A stretch of 64,000 nt of DNA from Thalassotalea sp. ND16A (GTDB taxonomy: Bacteria; Pseudomonadota; Gammaproteobacteria; Enterobacterales; Alteromonadaceae). How positions within the stretch are numbered: position 1 is the first letter of the stretch; every line of letters starts with the position of its first letter. The notes under the pieces are model-generated. The model searched no databases and had not been told where the DNA came from. It worked only from the letters and a program-made list of their open reading frames with translations. The stretch is taken from positions 1 through 64,000 of the forward strand of contig NZ_JQDZ01000097.1 in the NCBI RefSeq assembly GCF_000764205.1, written 5' to 3'. The position numbers and the translations under genes were made by a program. This document shows positions 20,027 to 30,984 of the stretch, one piece after another.

Positions 20027-21187
20027 TTAATTATTATTTTTATTGGTACTGTTAAGCAGTTTTTCTACCGCATCGGCGGCTTTTTCACTGGCATTTTGTT
20101 TTAATGCCAGATGAATTTTTTCAAACTCAGCCAGCAATTCACTTTGATCCTGAAATAACAAAGGCTCAACTTCGTTGGCTAAATTTTCCGGCGTAACCTG
20201 CTCTTGCAACAACTCCGGCAGCAAGGTTTTTTGTGCCATTAAGTTCGGTAGTGAAAACCATTTAAGTTTCACCATAATGCGCCCAACAATGGCCGTTAGC
20301 CAGTTAAATTTATACGCCACCACCATGGGCCGTTTAATTAACGCCCCTTCCAGAGTTACCGTGCCGGATGCTGACAGCAAACAGTCCGCTGCCGCCATTA
20401 CCAATTGGGTGTCATTATTGAAAATAGTGATATCCAGCTCAGGAGCAGTTTGTTGTTGTATTTCAATAAATTGCTGTTCGCGCACATCATTAATCACCGG
20501 CGCGATAAGCTGTAAATCGGGGTGCTGTTTAATCAGGATTTGCGCCGTTGCTAAAAAGTCAGGCAATAATTTGGCAAGCTCACTCGAGCGGGATCCAGGC
20601 ATAATGGCCAGATATTTTTTACCTTGCGCTAACTGCAGTTTTTCTCTGGCAACCGCTTGATCTGAATATAAAGGAATGTCGTCTGCCAAAGGGTGACCAA
20701 CAAAAGTACAGGCAACATCATGCTGGTCGTAGAAATCTTTTTCAAACGGCAGTAAAGACAGCACCATATCGGTAGCTCTGTCGATTTTAAAGATACGTTT
20801 TTCTCGCCAGGCCCATACCGAAGGACTGACGTAATGCACGGTTTTTATACCTTGGAGTTTTAATTTTTCTTCCACCGTCAGGTTAAAATCGGGCGCGTCG
20901 ATACCAATAAACACATCCGGTTTATGCTCGCTAAAGTAATTAACAATGGACTTACGTACCTGCATTAATCGACGTAAACGGCCGAGCACTTCAACAATGC
21001 CCATTACCGCCAACTCTTCCATAGAGAACAGGCTTTCAAAGCCCAGTGTGTTCATTTTCGGACCGCCAATACCAATAAACCTGGCATTGGGGTAACGCTG
21101 CTGCAACTCTTTTACCAGGCCAGCACCTAAGGTATCCCCAGAGTGCTCGCCAACGATTATTGCAAAGGTAGGTTTAATTTCAGACAA
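20027..21187 (-). CDS. lpxB: Lipid-A-disaccharide synthase
   Basis: LpxB joins UDP-2,3-diacylglucosamine and lipid X (2,3-diacylglucosamine 1-phosphate) to make the lipid A disaccharide at the inner membrane. The 386-residue GT-B glycosyltransferase shows IIVGEHSGDTLGAGLVKEL at the N terminus, VFIGIDAPDFNL, HYVSPSVWAWREKR, and the donor-site region LLSASGTVTLEGALIKRPMVVAYK. It lies 20 bp downstream of lpxA. Confidence 0.97.
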   Translation of the reverse strand: MSEIKPTFAIIVGEHSGDTLGAGLVKELQQRYPNARFIGIGGPKMNTLGFESLFSMEELAVMGIVEVLGRLRRLMQVRKSIVNYFSEHKPDVFIGIDAPDFNLTVEEKLKLQGIKTVHYVSPSVWAWREKRIFKIDRATDMVLSLLPFEKDFYDQHDVACTFVGHPLADDIPLYSDQAVAREKLQLAQGKKYLAIMPGSRSSELAKLLPDFLATAQILIKQHPDLQLIAPVINDVREQQFIEIQQQTAPELDITIFNNDTQLVMAAADCLLSASGTVTLEGALIKRPMVVAYKFNWLTAIVGRIMVKLKWFSLPNLMAQKTLLPELLQEQVTPENLANEVEPLLFQDQSELLAEFEKIHLALKQNASEKAADAVEKLLNSTNKNNN

Positions 21188-21207
21188 GACAAATCCTGAT
21201 ACGGCTA

Positions 21208-21978
21208 TTAACGAACGATGCCTCGTTTAGAATTTAAGACAAAATCAACAAAGGCTTTTACTTCTGCTGTATCTTTTGCCATAGCAGCCAATGCTGCCGC
21301 AGCTTCTTCAACTTTAAGACCTTTACGATACACTTCCCGATACGCTCTTTTCACTTGTAAAATAACGTCTTTATCGAAGCCTCTACGCTTTAAGCCTTCA
21401 GAGTTTAAGCCGAATGGTTTTGCCGGATGGCCTGCAACCATAACATAAGGCGGAATATCTTTTAATACGATAGCCCCACCGCCAACAAAGGCATGTGAAC
21501 CAATATGACTGAACTGGTGCGCCCCTGACATGCCGCCAAAAATCACCCAGTCACCGACGTGGCAATGTCCGGCTAACGTGCACAAATTGGCAAAAATACC
21601 ATTGTTGCCAATCACACAATCGTGAGCAACATGTGCCCCGGCCATAAACAAGTTATCATTGCCAATAATGGTCACTGATTCATCCTGAATGGTACCCCGG
21701 TGAATGGTACAATTTTCACGAAATACGTTGTTATTGCCAATTTCCAGCCGAGTTTTTTCACCAGCGTATTTCTTATCCTGACAATCTTCACCGACACTCG
21801 CGTATTGGAATATATGGTTGCCATTGCCAATTTTAGTCGGGCCTTTTATCACCACATGCGAATGTATAACGCAATCATCGCCAATTTCAACGTCATTAGC
21901 GATGTAAGTCCAAGGGCCAATTTGTACATTGTTGCCAATTTTAGCGCCAGTTTCAATAATCGCTTGCGGATGAATCAT
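21208..21978 (-). CDS. lpxA: Acyl-ACP--UDP-N-acetylglucosamine O-acyltransferase
   Basis: LpxA catalyses the first step of lipid A synthesis, 3-O-acylation of UDP-GlcNAc from (R)-3-hydroxyacyl-ACP. The left-handed beta-helix hexapeptide repeats are obvious ([41 protein letters not shown]), with the catalytic His in AHDCVIG. The frame opens at 22002 inside fabZ, but the ATG at 21978 starting MIHPQAIIE fits the family start and lies 5 bp after the fabZ stop; that start gives 256 residues. Confidence 0.96.
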   Translation of the reverse strand: MIHPQAIIETGAKIGNNVQIGPWTYIANDVEIGDDCVIHSHVVIKGPTKIGNGNHIFQYASVGEDCQDKKYAGEKTRLEIGNNNVFRENCTIHRGTIQDESVTIIGNDNLFMAGAHVAHDCVIGNNGIFANLCTLAGHCHVGDWVIFGGMSGAHQFSHIGSHAFVGGGAIVLKDIPPYVMVAGHPAKPFGLNSEGLKRRGFDKDVILQVKRAYREVYRKGLKVEEAAAALAAMAKDTAEVKAFVDFVLNSKRGIVR

Positions 21979-21982
21979 CTTG

Positions 21983-22432
21983 TTAGACCCCTTTTCTGGC
22001 ACACATTAAATCGGCAGTACAAACCACTTTACCATCAACTTTTGCAATGCCAGCAAATTTCCACATACCACGACGCTCTTTAACAAACTCAACGTGGATG
22101 TGCATCGTATCCCCAGGAGTTACCGGGCGTTTAAAACGGGCATTATCGATGGAAGCAAATAAGAACATTTCACCGTCTTTGCCATCTACTGATTTAAACC
22201 CTAATACGCCACTGGCTTGCGCCATCGCTTCGAGGATCATCACCCCGGGGAAAATTTTAAAATCGGGAAAATGCCCTTGAAAGACCGGTTCATTTACGGT
22301 CACGTTCTTTATTGCATGGATGGATTGTCCCGGTACATAATCGAGTACCCGGTCAACCAACAAAAACGGGTAACGGTGTGGGATTAATGTTTGAATTTCT
22401 TCAACTTCAATAACGTTATTGGTCGTTTCCAA
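21983..22432 (-). CDS. fabZ: 3-hydroxyacyl-[acyl-carrier-protein] dehydratase FabZ
   Basis: FabZ dehydrates 3-hydroxyacyl-ACP in fatty acid elongation. The 149-residue hot-dog fold has [17 protein letters not shown] (residues about 14-30) and the catalytic His in [20 protein letters not shown] with its Glu in LEAMAQ. It lies between lpxD and lpxA, drawing on the same 3-hydroxyacyl-ACP pool. Confidence 0.97.
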   Translation of the reverse strand: METTNNVIEVEEIQTLIPHRYPFLLVDRVLDYVPGQSIHAIKNVTVNEPVFQGHFPDFKIFPGVMILEAMAQASGVLGFKSVDGKDGEMFLFASIDNARFKRPVTPGDTMHIHVEFVKERRGMWKFAGIAKVDGKVVCTADLMCARKGV

Positions 22433-22484
22433 AAGATTTCCTTATGAGCAACGATGAGCGCTAAGCGCCCATATATTGGTAATT

Positions 22485-23528
22485 TTATGATTTGCCGGAA
22501 TCTATTTCGTCTTGCAGCTGTGCAAGCGATTTTTCCAGCTCGGCCATTTTTTTATGCATGGCATCTAAATGTTTATAACGAGAAGCGTTTTTTCGCCACT
22601 CTTTATTTGGCAATATCGGCATTCCAGAAGAGTAAACACCTGGCTCTTTTACTGCTTTGGTAACCATACTCATACCGGTGAAAACACAACCATCGGTAAC
22701 GTTTATGTGACCATTGATGCCTACCAGTCCGGCAATGGTACAATTTTTACCGATAACCGAGCTGCCCGCGATGACGCTACAGGCAGCCATGGCGGTACCA
22801 GAACCAATTTGGACGTTATGAGCAATTTGAATTTGATTGTCGAGAATAACGTTATCGGCAATTATGGTATTTTCTAATGCACCACGATCAATTGTAGTAC
22901 ATGCACCAACTTCAACATTGTTACCAATGATCACTGAGCCTAATTGTGGAATTTTCACCCACCGGCCTTGATCGTTGGCGTAGCCGAAACCATCACTGCC
23001 AATCACAGTGTTCGCTTGCACCAGGCAGTTTTTGCCAATTTCTACATTATGATAAATGCTGACGTTTGACCAAAGCTGGGTACCCGCTTTGATCACAGCA
23101 TTTTTGCCGATGAAACAGTTTGCGCCAATGGTCACGTTATCGCTTAATATAACACCATTTTCGATCACACTATTTGCGCCGATGCTGACGTTGTTGCCGA
23201 TGCTGGCATCACTTGCAATCACCGCACTATCGGCAATTCCATTCGATGCTTTCGGCGTGGTATCCAGTAATTGTGCAACCAATGCAAACCCCAAGTAGGG
23301 ATTTTTTAAAATTAGCGCATTGGTCTGACAATACTTGGCACTTGCCTGCGAAACGATGACGGCACTGGCTTCGGTGGTTTCTAGATGCGGTCTATACTTT
23401 GCATTTGCTAAAAATGCAATTTGCCCGGGTTTAGCATCGGTAAGAGTCGCTAACGAAGAAATTTGACAATCTTCATCACCGTTTACACTGCCACCCAGCT
23501 TTTTCGCTAAATCACCTAAAGAAATCAT
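22485..23528 (-). CDS. lpxD: UDP-3-O-(3-hydroxymyristoyl)glucosamine N-acyltransferase
   Basis: LpxD performs the third step of lipid A synthesis. The 347 residues comprise an N-terminal uridine-binding domain (about 1-100), a hexapeptide left-handed beta-helix ([35 protein letters not shown]), the catalytic His in QIAHNVQIG (near 240) and a C-terminal helical extension ([18 protein letters not shown]). It lies 8 bp downstream of the skp gene. Confidence 0.97.
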   Translation of the reverse strand: MISLGDLAKKLGGSVNGDEDCQISSLATLTDAKPGQIAFLANAKYRPHLETTEASAVIVSQASAKYCQTNALILKNPYLGFALVAQLLDTTPKASNGIADSAVIASDASIGNNVSIGANSVIENGVILSDNVTIGANCFIGKNAVIKAGTQLWSNVSIYHNVEIGKNCLVQANTVIGSDGFGYANDQGRWVKIPQLGSVIIGNNVEVGACTTIDRGALENTIIADNVILDNQIQIAHNVQIGSGTAMAACSVIAGSSVIGKNCTIAGLVGINGHINVTDGCVFTGMSMVTKAVKEPGVYSSGMPILPNKEWRKNASRYKHLDAMHKKMAELEKSLAQLQDEIDSGKS

Positions 23529-23536
23529 ATCTCTGC

Positions 23537-24055
23537 TTATTTAGTTTTTGACGCTAGTTCAACAACCATAGACGAAATATCGTGATCTGGCTTTGAAAAA
23601 GCAACCGCTGATTGTTGAATGACTAAATCGTAGCCTTCTTTTTCAGCGACGTTATCCACCGCTTCTTTTACCAATTGTAAGATTTTCTGCTGCTCTTCTT
23701 GCTCACGACGTTTCAATGCTTGTTGTAATGGTTGAGCTTTACCCGCATATTCCTGACGAAGTGTATTGATTTCAGCTTCAAGGGCTTCAATTTCTTTTTT
23801 ACTTAAAATGGCTTCGTCACGTTGACGTTTTTCAATTTTATATTTGATATCACCTTCAAGTTTTTTCAGACCATCAATTTGCTCTTTAAACTCTGTGCTG
23901 ATGGTTTGTTGAACGTCGGCCATTTGTGGCAGCTGGCTGATCACCTGCTGCACGTTTACAATGCCTATTTTTTGATCTGCAGCTAATGAGTTGCCGGCGA
24001 ATAACATGCTTGAAGCCGCGGCTGTAAAAGCAATTGATTTGATTAATTTGTTCAA
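23537..24055 (-). CDS. skp: OmpH/Skp periplasmic chaperone
   Basis: Skp is a trimeric periplasmic chaperone that holds unfolded outer-membrane proteins on their way to the Bam complex. The frame opens at 24094, but the TTG at 24055 has AGGAG at ideal spacing and yields a proper signal peptide ([20 protein letters not shown], cleavage after NSLAA); this start gives 172 residues. The mature part begins with [16 protein letters not shown] and continues as a long charged coiled coil ([20 protein letters not shown]), as in OmpH. It lies between bamA and lpxD as in E. coli. Confidence 0.93.
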   Translation of the reverse strand: MNKLIKSIAFTAAASSMLFAGNSLAADQKIGIVNVQQVISQLPQMADVQQTISTEFKEQIDGLKKLEGDIKYKIEKRQRDEAILSKKEIEALEAEINTLRQEYAGKAQPLQQALKRREQEEQQKILQLVKEAVDNVAEKEGYDLVIQQSAVAFSKPDHDISSMVVELASKTK

Positions 24056-24144
24056 CTTTTTTCTCCTAAGTGTAACCTGTTGGTGTAGCGGCACCGCCCC
24101 TACTTTATTATTAAATTTGTTCTAAATTTTCGATATATTGAAAG

Positions 24145-26610
24145 TTAGAATGTTTTACCAATATTGAAACTGAAGAATTCAGTATCATCACCTTCTTCAC
24201 TTTCCAGGCGCTTGGCAAAGTTAAATACCATAGGTCCCATTGGTGATAACCACTGTATCGATAAACCGGTTGATACCCTAATTCGCATCGGATCAGAGTA
24301 ATCATCTATTTCCTGAAATTCAATCGGATTGATTGCCTCATAATCCGATAGGCTAAATTCCGTATCCCAAACGTTTCCGGCATCGACGAAGAAGCTGGTA
24401 CGCACACTGTTGCTATAGCTTTCATCTAAAAATGGCGTCGGAACGATTAGCTCTATACCGCCTAGCATCATGGCATTACCACCAACACTGCGTTCAGATA
24501 CTTCAACCGCATCTTGATCTGGCGGACTTACTTCACCACCATCGCCAGGCACACCGGGGCTTACATCGGGTCTGCGATAAATTGCGCGCGGGCCTACGGT
24601 ATTGTTTTCAAAACCACGTAGCGTGCCAGAACCACCAGCACGGTAGTTTTCCCAGAACGGTAATAATTGATCATTGCCACGAACATCACCATAACCATTG
24701 CCGTAACCAGCCTCAAAACGAGCGAGGAAGGTCCAGCTATGATCTCGTGATATCGGGAAGTAATATTTTGAATCATATTTTACTTTAAAATACTGTACAT
24801 CCGATATTTCCGGAGCGGTAACTTTACCGGAAATCACCTGCGATGAACCTGCAGTAGGGAAGGTACCACGGTTTAATGTTACCCGTGATAACGTCGCATT
24901 CAGATCATAGGTTTCAAAATTTAATTTTTTATCCGGATTGTCCGGGTCTTTAAACACTTCGTAAAACTGTTTTATTTGCTCATAAGTTTGCAAATTTGAA
25001 ATGTCGGAATTTTTATAGCCGACACCAAGATTTAAACGCACATATTCATTAATCGGAAAGCCCATGTTTATGCCAACACCATAAGTGGTGTTATTATAAT
25101 TTTCTAAATTGGCTTTACCGGCGTCAAATTCGCTGTAGAAAACGTTGCCGCCAAGAGAAATGGCATCAATGGTAAAGTAGGGATTGGTGTAGGATAAATT
25201 GGCACTTTGTGAATATTTCATCGTGTTTATCTGAAATGCCAATCGATTGCCCGTACCTAAGAAATTATTTTGCTGAATACCGGCGTTTAAACTTAAACCC
25301 GAGTATGAACCGTAACCAACACCAGCAGTAAATGACCCCGAAGGCTGCTCTTTTACCGTAAAGTCAACATCAACCAGATCTTCTTCACCTGGAAGCTGTG
25401 TGGTTTCAAATTCAACAGATTCAAAATAGGGTAATCGTTGCACCCGCATTTTCGAGGCTTCTAACCAGTTGTTCGATAACCAGGCCCCTTCCATTTGGCG
25501 CATTTCCCGGCGCAAAACTTCTTCAGAGGTAACATCGTTACCATTGAAATTAAGACGATTGACGTAAACCCGTTTGCCTGGATCAACCTTAATAATCAAC
25601 TTAACGGTTTTGTCTTCATCGTTGATTTCTGGAATGGTTTGTACTTTCGGATAGGCATAACCAAAACGGCCGAGAAATTTGCTGATCAAATCTTCGGTGT
25701 AGGTAACTTCCGCACCATTGTATAACTCATCATTTTGGATCGGCGTGATGGCTTTGATAGTACCTTCATAACCGGCCATATCGCCAATGAATTCCACTTC
25801 ACTTACTTTGTATGTTTCACCTTCCGTCACGTTTAAGGTGATGTATACCCCTTCTTTATCTGGCGTCATCGACACTTGCGTAGAATCTACGGCGAAACGT
25901 AAGTAACCTCGGTCGAGGTAATAACTTTCGATCGTTTCCATATCCCCTTGCAGGGTTTGTTTTTGGTAACGGTCTTGCGCCATGAAATCCCACCACGGCG
26001 AGTCGTAGGTAAGTTCTATTTTGTCCAGTAATTGCGCATCACTGAATAGTTCGTTACCAACAATATTAATTTGTTCGATGGCGGCAGCATCGCCTTCATC
26101 AAAATCAAAAGTAAGGTTGATCCGGTTACGCGGCAAATGAGTAATTTTCGTCGATACCGTGGCGTTGTATTTACCGACACTGTGGTAGAAATCTTCAAGA
26201 CCCGATTCAATTCCGGTTAAGACTGAACGATCGAGAGTTTCACCGATACGAATATTACTGCCATCAAGGGACTCTTGCAGTTGTTCATCCTTAATGTCGT
26301 CATTACCTTCAAAGGTAATATCGCTGATGGTCTCGCGTTCTTTTACCCGAAAGACGATTTTATTGCCGTCACGAAACACTTTAATGTTGTGAAAGTGGCC
26401 GGAAGCATAAAGAGACTTTATCGATTGTGAAATACGAAAATCAGTCAGCTCATCACCAACCCTAATAGGTATGTGAGTCAGTGCAGCACCAAGTGCTACC
26501 CTTTGCAGACCTTTGATTTGAATATCGTCTACTACAAACTCATCAGCTGCCTGTGCGTTACAACCAATGCTGCCTAATAAAATTGCTAAGGCGAGTTTTT
26601 TTATTGTCAT
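24145..26610 (-). CDS. bamA: Outer-membrane protein assembly factor BamA
   Basis: BamA is the central beta-barrel of the Bam complex, inserting outer-membrane proteins. A signal peptide (ending CNAQAADEF) is followed by five POTRA domains (residues about 25-425) and a C-terminal 16-stranded barrel. The barrel carries the conserved RGF motif in GSGTLRGFENN and ends in an aromatic residue (IGKTF). The open frame reaches a TTG at 26622; the in-frame ATG at 26610 is preferred (821 residues). It stands between rseP and skp, the conserved order. Confidence 0.97.
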   Translation of the reverse strand: MTIKKLALAILLGSIGCNAQAADEFVVDDIQIKGLQRVALGAALTHIPIRVGDELTDFRISQSIKSLYASGHFHNIKVFRDGNKIVFRVKERETISDITFEGNDDIKDEQLQESLDGSNIRIGETLDRSVLTGIESGLEDFYHSVGKYNATVSTKITHLPRNRINLTFDFDEGDAAAIEQINIVGNELFSDAQLLDKIELTYDSPWWDFMAQDRYQKQTLQGDMETIESYYLDRGYLRFAVDSTQVSMTPDKEGVYITLNVTEGETYKVSEVEFIGDMAGYEGTIKAITPIQNDELYNGAEVTYTEDLISKFLGRFGYAYPKVQTIPEINDEDKTVKLIIKVDPGKRVYVNRLNFNGNDVTSEEVLRREMRQMEGAWLSNNWLEASKMRVQRLPYFESVEFETTQLPGEEDLVDVDFTVKEQPSGSFTAGVGYGSYSGLSLNAGIQQNNFLGTGNRLAFQINTMKYSQSANLSYTNPYFTIDAISLGGNVFYSEFDAGKANLENYNNTTYGVGINMGFPINEYVRLNLGVGYKNSDISNLQTYEQIKQFYEVFKDPDNPDKKLNFETYDLNATLSRVTLNRGTFPTAGSSQVISGKVTAPEISDVQYFKVKYDSKYYFPISRDHSWTFLARFEAGYGNGYGDVRGNDQLLPFWENYRAGGSGTLRGFENNTVGPRAIYRRPDVSPGVPGDGGEVSPPDQDAVEVSERSVGGNAMMLGGIELIVPTPFLDESYSNSVRTSFFVDAGNVWDTEFSLSDYEAINPIEFQEIDDYSDPMRIRVSTGLSIQWLSPMGPMVFNFAKRLESEEGDDTEFFSFNIGKTF

Positions 26611-26662
26611 GTTATTCGTCAACTTTTCTAATATTTTTTGCTATCACTTTACGGATAGTCAT

Positions 26663-28030
26663 TTAGAGCCGGGAAAAATCGTTAAAAATAGCGATGCTCA
26701 TTAACGATAATAAAATTAGTGCTCCAATTTTAAATCCAACTTCCTGAAATTTCTCTGGTACCGGCTTTCCAGTCAAAAGCTCTATAACATAATAGAGTAA
26801 GTGACCACCATCAAGTATTGGCAGTGGTAAAAGGTTAATTATGCCTAAATTTACACTGATTAACGCTAAAAAGTACAAGAATGGTGCCAGGCCAATGCCT
26901 GCACTAGTTCCTGCGCCTTGCGCAATTGAGATAGGCCCACTTAAATTTTCCACACTTACCAGACCAGTGACTAACTTACCGATCATGTTAAAACTCAGCT
27001 CGACTAAGTTCCAAGTACTGTCAACTGCCTTTCCTATTGCCGCAATCGGGCCGAAAGACACATCCTGTTTGTGGCTGTCAGGCCAAGGCTCGATATACGT
27101 TTGTTGCCCTGCGACCCCAATGAACCCAGTATTACGACCATCGTTTTGTTGGCGAGTTCCCACCAACAGTTCAATTTCTTGTTTTTTTCCATCTCGCGCC
27201 AGCTCTATAGTCACTGACTTGTTCGGATTTTGTTGAATAATATCAACAAAAGGCTGCCAATTGCCAACTAAATTAATGCCATTTACCGAGATTATTTCAT
27301 CACCCACTTGCAACCCGGCCAATTCACCGGCAGCATCAGGGGTTAATTCACTGATGTTAATTTTCTTTTTTGGCGTAAATGGTACTATACCCAGACTGTG
27401 CATTGCCGAAGTTTTGCTCGGTTCATAGTGCCAGTTAGTGGTATCAAGCTGCTTGTTCGAGACATAAGTGCTATCAAGCGCACGGGTAGCAATGGTGATT
27501 TTTGCTTCGCCAATTTGCGCCGCCAGCGCCATATTTACGTCTTGCCAATTTTCCACGTCCATGTCGTTGATGGCGACAATCTGGCTGTTTTCGGCTAACT
27601 GTGCCTGGGCCGCAATCGAATCGTGATCGATACTGCCAATAATCGGTTTTAAGGTGGTAGAGCCAATTAAGAACATCAGATAAAAAGCAACGATGGCAAA
27701 AATAAAGTTGGCGAGAGGGCCGGCCGCGACTACGGCAATACGTTGATACACAGATTTATTGTTAAACGCAAATTGCTTGTCTTGTTCAGCGACTTCATCA
27801 ACCCGCTCATCCAGCATTTTAACATAGCCACCCAATGGGATTAACGCAACGACGTATTCCGTGCCCTGCTTGTCATATTTACGCCATAAGGTTTTGCCAA
27901 AGCCAATGGAAAACTTTTCAACTCTGATGCCGCATTTTCTCGCCACCCAAAAATGGCCGTATTCATGTACCGTAACCAATAAGCCAAGGGCGACGACAAA
28001 AGAGCCCAAATTCCACAAAAACTCTAACAT
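26663..28030 (-). CDS. rseP: RIP metalloprotease RseP (site-2 protease)
   Basis: RseP performs intramembrane cleavage of anti-sigma factor RseA in the envelope stress response. The zinc motif HEYGH is at residues about 22-26 within the first transmembrane segment. Two PDZ domains follow (IVAINDMDVENW near 148; AGLQVGDEIISVNGINL near 245), then the second metal ligand region NLLPLPILDGGHLLYY near 400. The 455-residue length is typical. It starts 1 bp after ispC. Confidence 0.97.
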   Translation of the reverse strand: MLEFLWNLGSFVVALGLLVTVHEYGHFWVARKCGIRVEKFSIGFGKTLWRKYDKQGTEYVVALIPLGGYVKMLDERVDEVAEQDKQFAFNNKSVYQRIAVVAAGPLANFIFAIVAFYLMFLIGSTTLKPIIGSIDHDSIAAQAQLAENSQIVAINDMDVENWQDVNMALAAQIGEAKITIATRALDSTYVSNKQLDTTNWHYEPSKTSAMHSLGIVPFTPKKKINISELTPDAAGELAGLQVGDEIISVNGINLVGNWQPFVDIIQQNPNKSVTIELARDGKKQEIELLVGTRQQNDGRNTGFIGVAGQQTYIEPWPDSHKQDVSFGPIAAIGKAVDSTWNLVELSFNMIGKLVTGLVSVENLSGPISIAQGAGTSAGIGLAPFLYFLALISVNLGIINLLPLPILDGGHLLYYVIELLTGKPVPEKFQEVGFKIGALILLSLMSIAIFNDFSRL

Positions 28031-28031
28031 G

Positions 28032-29237
28032 TTATAACTTACCTTTAATAGTCAACACTTGTTGCTCAGCCAAATTTCGAGCTTGTTTATCCAGGGCAAG
28101 CACCGCATCAATGTCAACAATTTCTACATCGCTAAAAGCCATCATAACCGCTTCATTTACCTTGCTAATATCGGTAAAAAGGATGTCGCAATTTAAAAAT
28201 GCAGCGACTGCCACTTCGTTTGCCGCATTTAGCGCCGTACAAGCGCCCTGGCCTGCTTTACAGGCATCTATGGCCAGTTTTAAATTTGGATAACGGGCAA
28301 AGTCGGCCTGGCCAAATTGAAAATCTTTACATTTGAAAAAATCGAAAGGCTCAACACCGGAATCAATACGCTCAGGATAGGCCAGAGCATGTGCTATCGG
28401 CGTGCGCATATCTGGATTGCCCATTTGGGCGATCACAGAGCCATCTTTGTATTGTACCATCGAATGAATCGTACTTTGTGGGTGCAAAACTACCTGGATA
28501 TTGTCAGCATCTAAGTTAAACAGCCATTTGGCTTCAATAAATTCCAGACCTTTATTCATCATGGTCGCCGAGTCTACCGATATTTTACGCCCCATATCCC
28601 AATTGGGGTGGGCGCAAGCTTGCTCAGGAGTGATGCTGTCAAACTGCTCCAATGGGTATTGACGAAACGGCCCGCCAGAGCCGGTGAGTAAAATTTTGCT
28701 AATACCTGAATCGTTGATATCGGCTCTGCCAATAGCGGTTTGCATATTGCCAGGCAAACATTGAAAAATGGCGTTGTGTTCACTATCAATAGGCAACAAC
28801 TGGGCATTTGATTGATGCAAGGCATCGATAAAAATTTGTCCGGAAGTGACCAGCGCTTCTTTGTTGGCAAGTAATACTTTTTTATTGGCATGTACCGCCG
28901 CCAATGTTGGTAATAACCCCGATGCGCCAACAATGGCAGCCATCACAATATCGATGTTATCGCTACTGGCAAGCTCAATTAGCGCTTGCTTGCCGGCAAG
29001 CACTTCGATGCTATGGATATCGTCTTTGAGTAATCGTAATTTTAATTGTTCGGCGGCATATTCATCCACCATTACCGCAGTTTCAGGCATAAACTCAACG
29101 CACAAACGATGCATTTCAGCCACACTTTTATTCGCCGACAAGCTAACTACGTTATATTTATCTCGATGGCGCTGCACCACATCCAGGGTGCTAATACCAA
29201 TGGAGCCTGTGGCTCCTAACACACATAAGTTTTGCAT
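28032..29237 (-). CDS. ispC: 1-deoxy-D-xylulose-5-phosphate reductoisomerase
   Basis: IspC (Dxr) converts DXP to 2-C-methyl-D-erythritol 4-phosphate with NADPH, the committed step of the MEP isoprenoid pathway. The 401 residues show the dinucleotide motif LGATGSIGISTLDVV at the N terminus, LLANKEALVTSG, the metal-site IDSEHNAIFQCL, and ILTGSGGPFR with HPNWDMGRKISVDSAT. It is in the conserved uppS-cdsA-ispC-rseP-bamA order. Confidence 0.98.
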   Translation of the reverse strand: MQNLCVLGATGSIGISTLDVVQRHRDKYNVVSLSANKSVAEMHRLCVEFMPETAVMVDEYAAEQLKLRLLKDDIHSIEVLAGKQALIELASSDNIDIVMAAIVGASGLLPTLAAVHANKKVLLANKEALVTSGQIFIDALHQSNAQLLPIDSEHNAIFQCLPGNMQTAIGRADINDSGISKILLTGSGGPFRQYPLEQFDSITPEQACAHPNWDMGRKISVDSATMMNKGLEFIEAKWLFNLDADNIQVVLHPQSTIHSMVQYKDGSVIAQMGNPDMRTPIAHALAYPERIDSGVEPFDFFKCKDFQFGQADFARYPNLKLAIDACKAGQGACTALNAANEVAVAAFLNCDILFTDISKVNEAVMMAFSDVEIVDIDAVLALDKQARNLAEQQVLTIKGKL

Positions 29238-29247
29238 GTGTTGCTAC

Positions 29248-30114
29248 CTACCAGCCAAATAATACAAAAAACAGAGCAAATACTGGTGCCGTAGCGGTTA
29301 AGCTATCGATTCTGTCAAGAATGCCGCCATGACCAGGTAATATTGTTCCACTATCTTTAACACCGGCTTGGCGTTTAAACATACTTTCGGTCAAATCACC
29401 AATTACCGATACGGTGCTAATCACCAACGCTAAGCCAACTGCCATCAATATTTGTTGTGCCGACCAGGCAAAGATTAAACCGGCAATTATTGCAACTAAA
29501 GCCGCAGCAATGTTGCCGCCAATAAAGCCTTCTATGGTTTTACCCGGGCTAACATTTGGCATTAATTTATTTTTGCCAAAGCGTTTGCCTGCAAAATAAG
29601 CACCAATATCGGCACTCCAGACAAAAGCAAACAGCAACAATAATAAGTAGGTGCCATGGAATTCATTCATTAATTGACCATTGGCACGCAAGATTAAAAA
29701 TGCTAACCAGGTTGGCGCTAAGGTTAAAATGCCAAATAAACCACGAATACTACGATGGCTGCGCCAAAAAGCAGAGAATTGCGGATATTTAAAGATCATA
29801 AAGAGCGCAAATACCCACCACATAGCCGAAACATATAATACATTCAAGGCAAGCGGATTTATGCTGCCGGTTAACGTCCATAATTCTTGTGGTGGGATAT
29901 ACTTCCACAGCGCTAAAATGCAGAGAATTAAGGCACTAACAAAACCCAAACGACGGGCTTTAGTGTCAAAGCCCATTAATGGCCCCCACTCCCAGGCACC
30001 AATAGCGAGTACCACGAGTAATGCTGCTGCCAGATTTGGCAGAGACAAAAAGAAGATTGCGGCAATGGCAAGCGGTGCCAATATGAGTGCCGTTAAAATA
30101 CGTTGTTTTAACAA
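29248..30114 (-). CDS. cdsA: Phosphatidate cytidylyltransferase
   Basis: CdsA makes CDP-diacylglycerol, the branch point of phospholipid synthesis, in the inner membrane. The 288-residue polytopic protein has about eight transmembrane segments and the C-terminal signature SVIGDLTESMFKRQAGVKDSG, with the following LPGHGGILDRIDSL containing the metal-binding acidic residues. The start is a TTG (30114) with AAGGA 7 nt upstream. uppS ends 12 bp upstream. Confidence 0.96.
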   Translation of the reverse strand: MLKQRILTALILAPLAIAAIFFLSLPNLAAALLVVLAIGAWEWGPLMGFDTKARRLGFVSALILCILALWKYIPPQELWTLTGSINPLALNVLYVSAMWWVFALFMIFKYPQFSAFWRSHRSIRGLFGILTLAPTWLAFLILRANGQLMNEFHGTYLLLLLFAFVWSADIGAYFAGKRFGKNKLMPNVSPGKTIEGFIGGNIAAALVAIIAGLIFAWSAQQILMAVGLALVISTVSVIGDLTESMFKRQAGVKDSGTILPGHGGILDRIDSLTATAPVFALFFVLFGW

Positions 30115-30126
30115 ACGTGAATCCTT

Positions 30127-30879
30127 TTATTTTGCTTTTACCTGTTCACCGGTTTTGCCAAAACGACGTTCCCTATTGGAATACATCGCTAATGCATCGA
30201 TAAATGCACTCTTGTTAAAGTCAGGCCATAACATCTCGGTAAAGAAGAATTCCGCATACGCTGCTTGCCAAAGCAGAAAGTTGCTAATGCGATAATCTCC
30301 GCCAGTTCTGATCAATAAATCAAGATCAGGTAAATGCGATAAATTAATATGATTGTTGAGCATATGCTCATCAATGTCTGCAACATTGATGTCGCCGTCT
30401 ACGGCCAGCTGAGCGATTTTTTGTGTTGCCTGGCTAATATCCCAGCGGCCACCATAATTGGCAGCGACCGATAACACCATGGCATCATTGTTTTTAGTTA
30501 GTTGCTCTGCATCAACGATTTTTTGTTGTAATTTTTTTGAAAAGCGAGATTTATCACCAATCAGTTGAAAACGAATATTATTTTTATGCAGTTTTTTCAC
30601 CTCACGGGTTAAAACAAACATAAATAAATCCATTAATACATTCACTTCATCTTGCGGACGTAGCCAGTTTTCACTGCTAAATGCAAAAAGAGTCAATGCT
30701 TTTACGCCTAATTCACGGGCACCGCTCACACAAGCGCGTACCGACTCTACGCCAGCACGATGACCAGCTACCCGGCCTTTACCTTGCAATTGAGCCCAAC
30801 GCCCATTACCATCCATGATAATCGCCACATGCTGTGGCAAGGGTATATTCTCACTATTTTCAGTATCAATAGTTGTCAC
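30127..30879 (-). CDS. uppS: Undecaprenyl diphosphate synthase
   Basis: UppS elongates farnesyl diphosphate in cis to C55-PP, the lipid carrier for peptidoglycan and O-antigen. The 250 residues contain the active-site [14 protein letters not shown] (near 18-31), [10 protein letters not shown], the [11 protein letters not shown] motif and [23 protein letters not shown] start is read at 30879. cdsA follows. Confidence 0.97.
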   Translation of the reverse strand: MTTIDTENSENIPLPQHVAIIMDGNGRWAQLQGKGRVAGHRAGVESVRACVSGARELGVKALTLFAFSSENWLRPQDEVNVLMDLFMFVLTREVKKLHKNNIRFQLIGDKSRFSKKLQQKIVDAEQLTKNNDAMVLSVAANYGGRWDISQATQKIAQLAVDGDINVADIDEHMLNNHINLSHLPDLDLLIRTGGDYRISNFLLWQAAYAEFFFTEMLWPDFNKSAFIDALAMYSNRERRFGKTGEQVKAK

Positions 30880-30900
30880 ATAAAATCCATGTATTAAAAG

Positions 30901-30952
30901 GCCGTAACCACGCTAAAATTTAGTTGTAAAATTAAACGCAAGTGGATACGGC
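30901..30952 (-). terminator. Possible terminator between frr and uppS
   Basis: GCCGTAACCAC and GTGGATACGGC form a 10-bp stem with one A-A mismatch and a 30-nt loop, followed on the minus strand by CTTTTAATAC. The large loop makes it a weak candidate; it may only attenuate transcription. Confidence 0.4.
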
Positions 30953-30984
30953 TTTAGCAATAGAAAACAATACCAATACCGGTA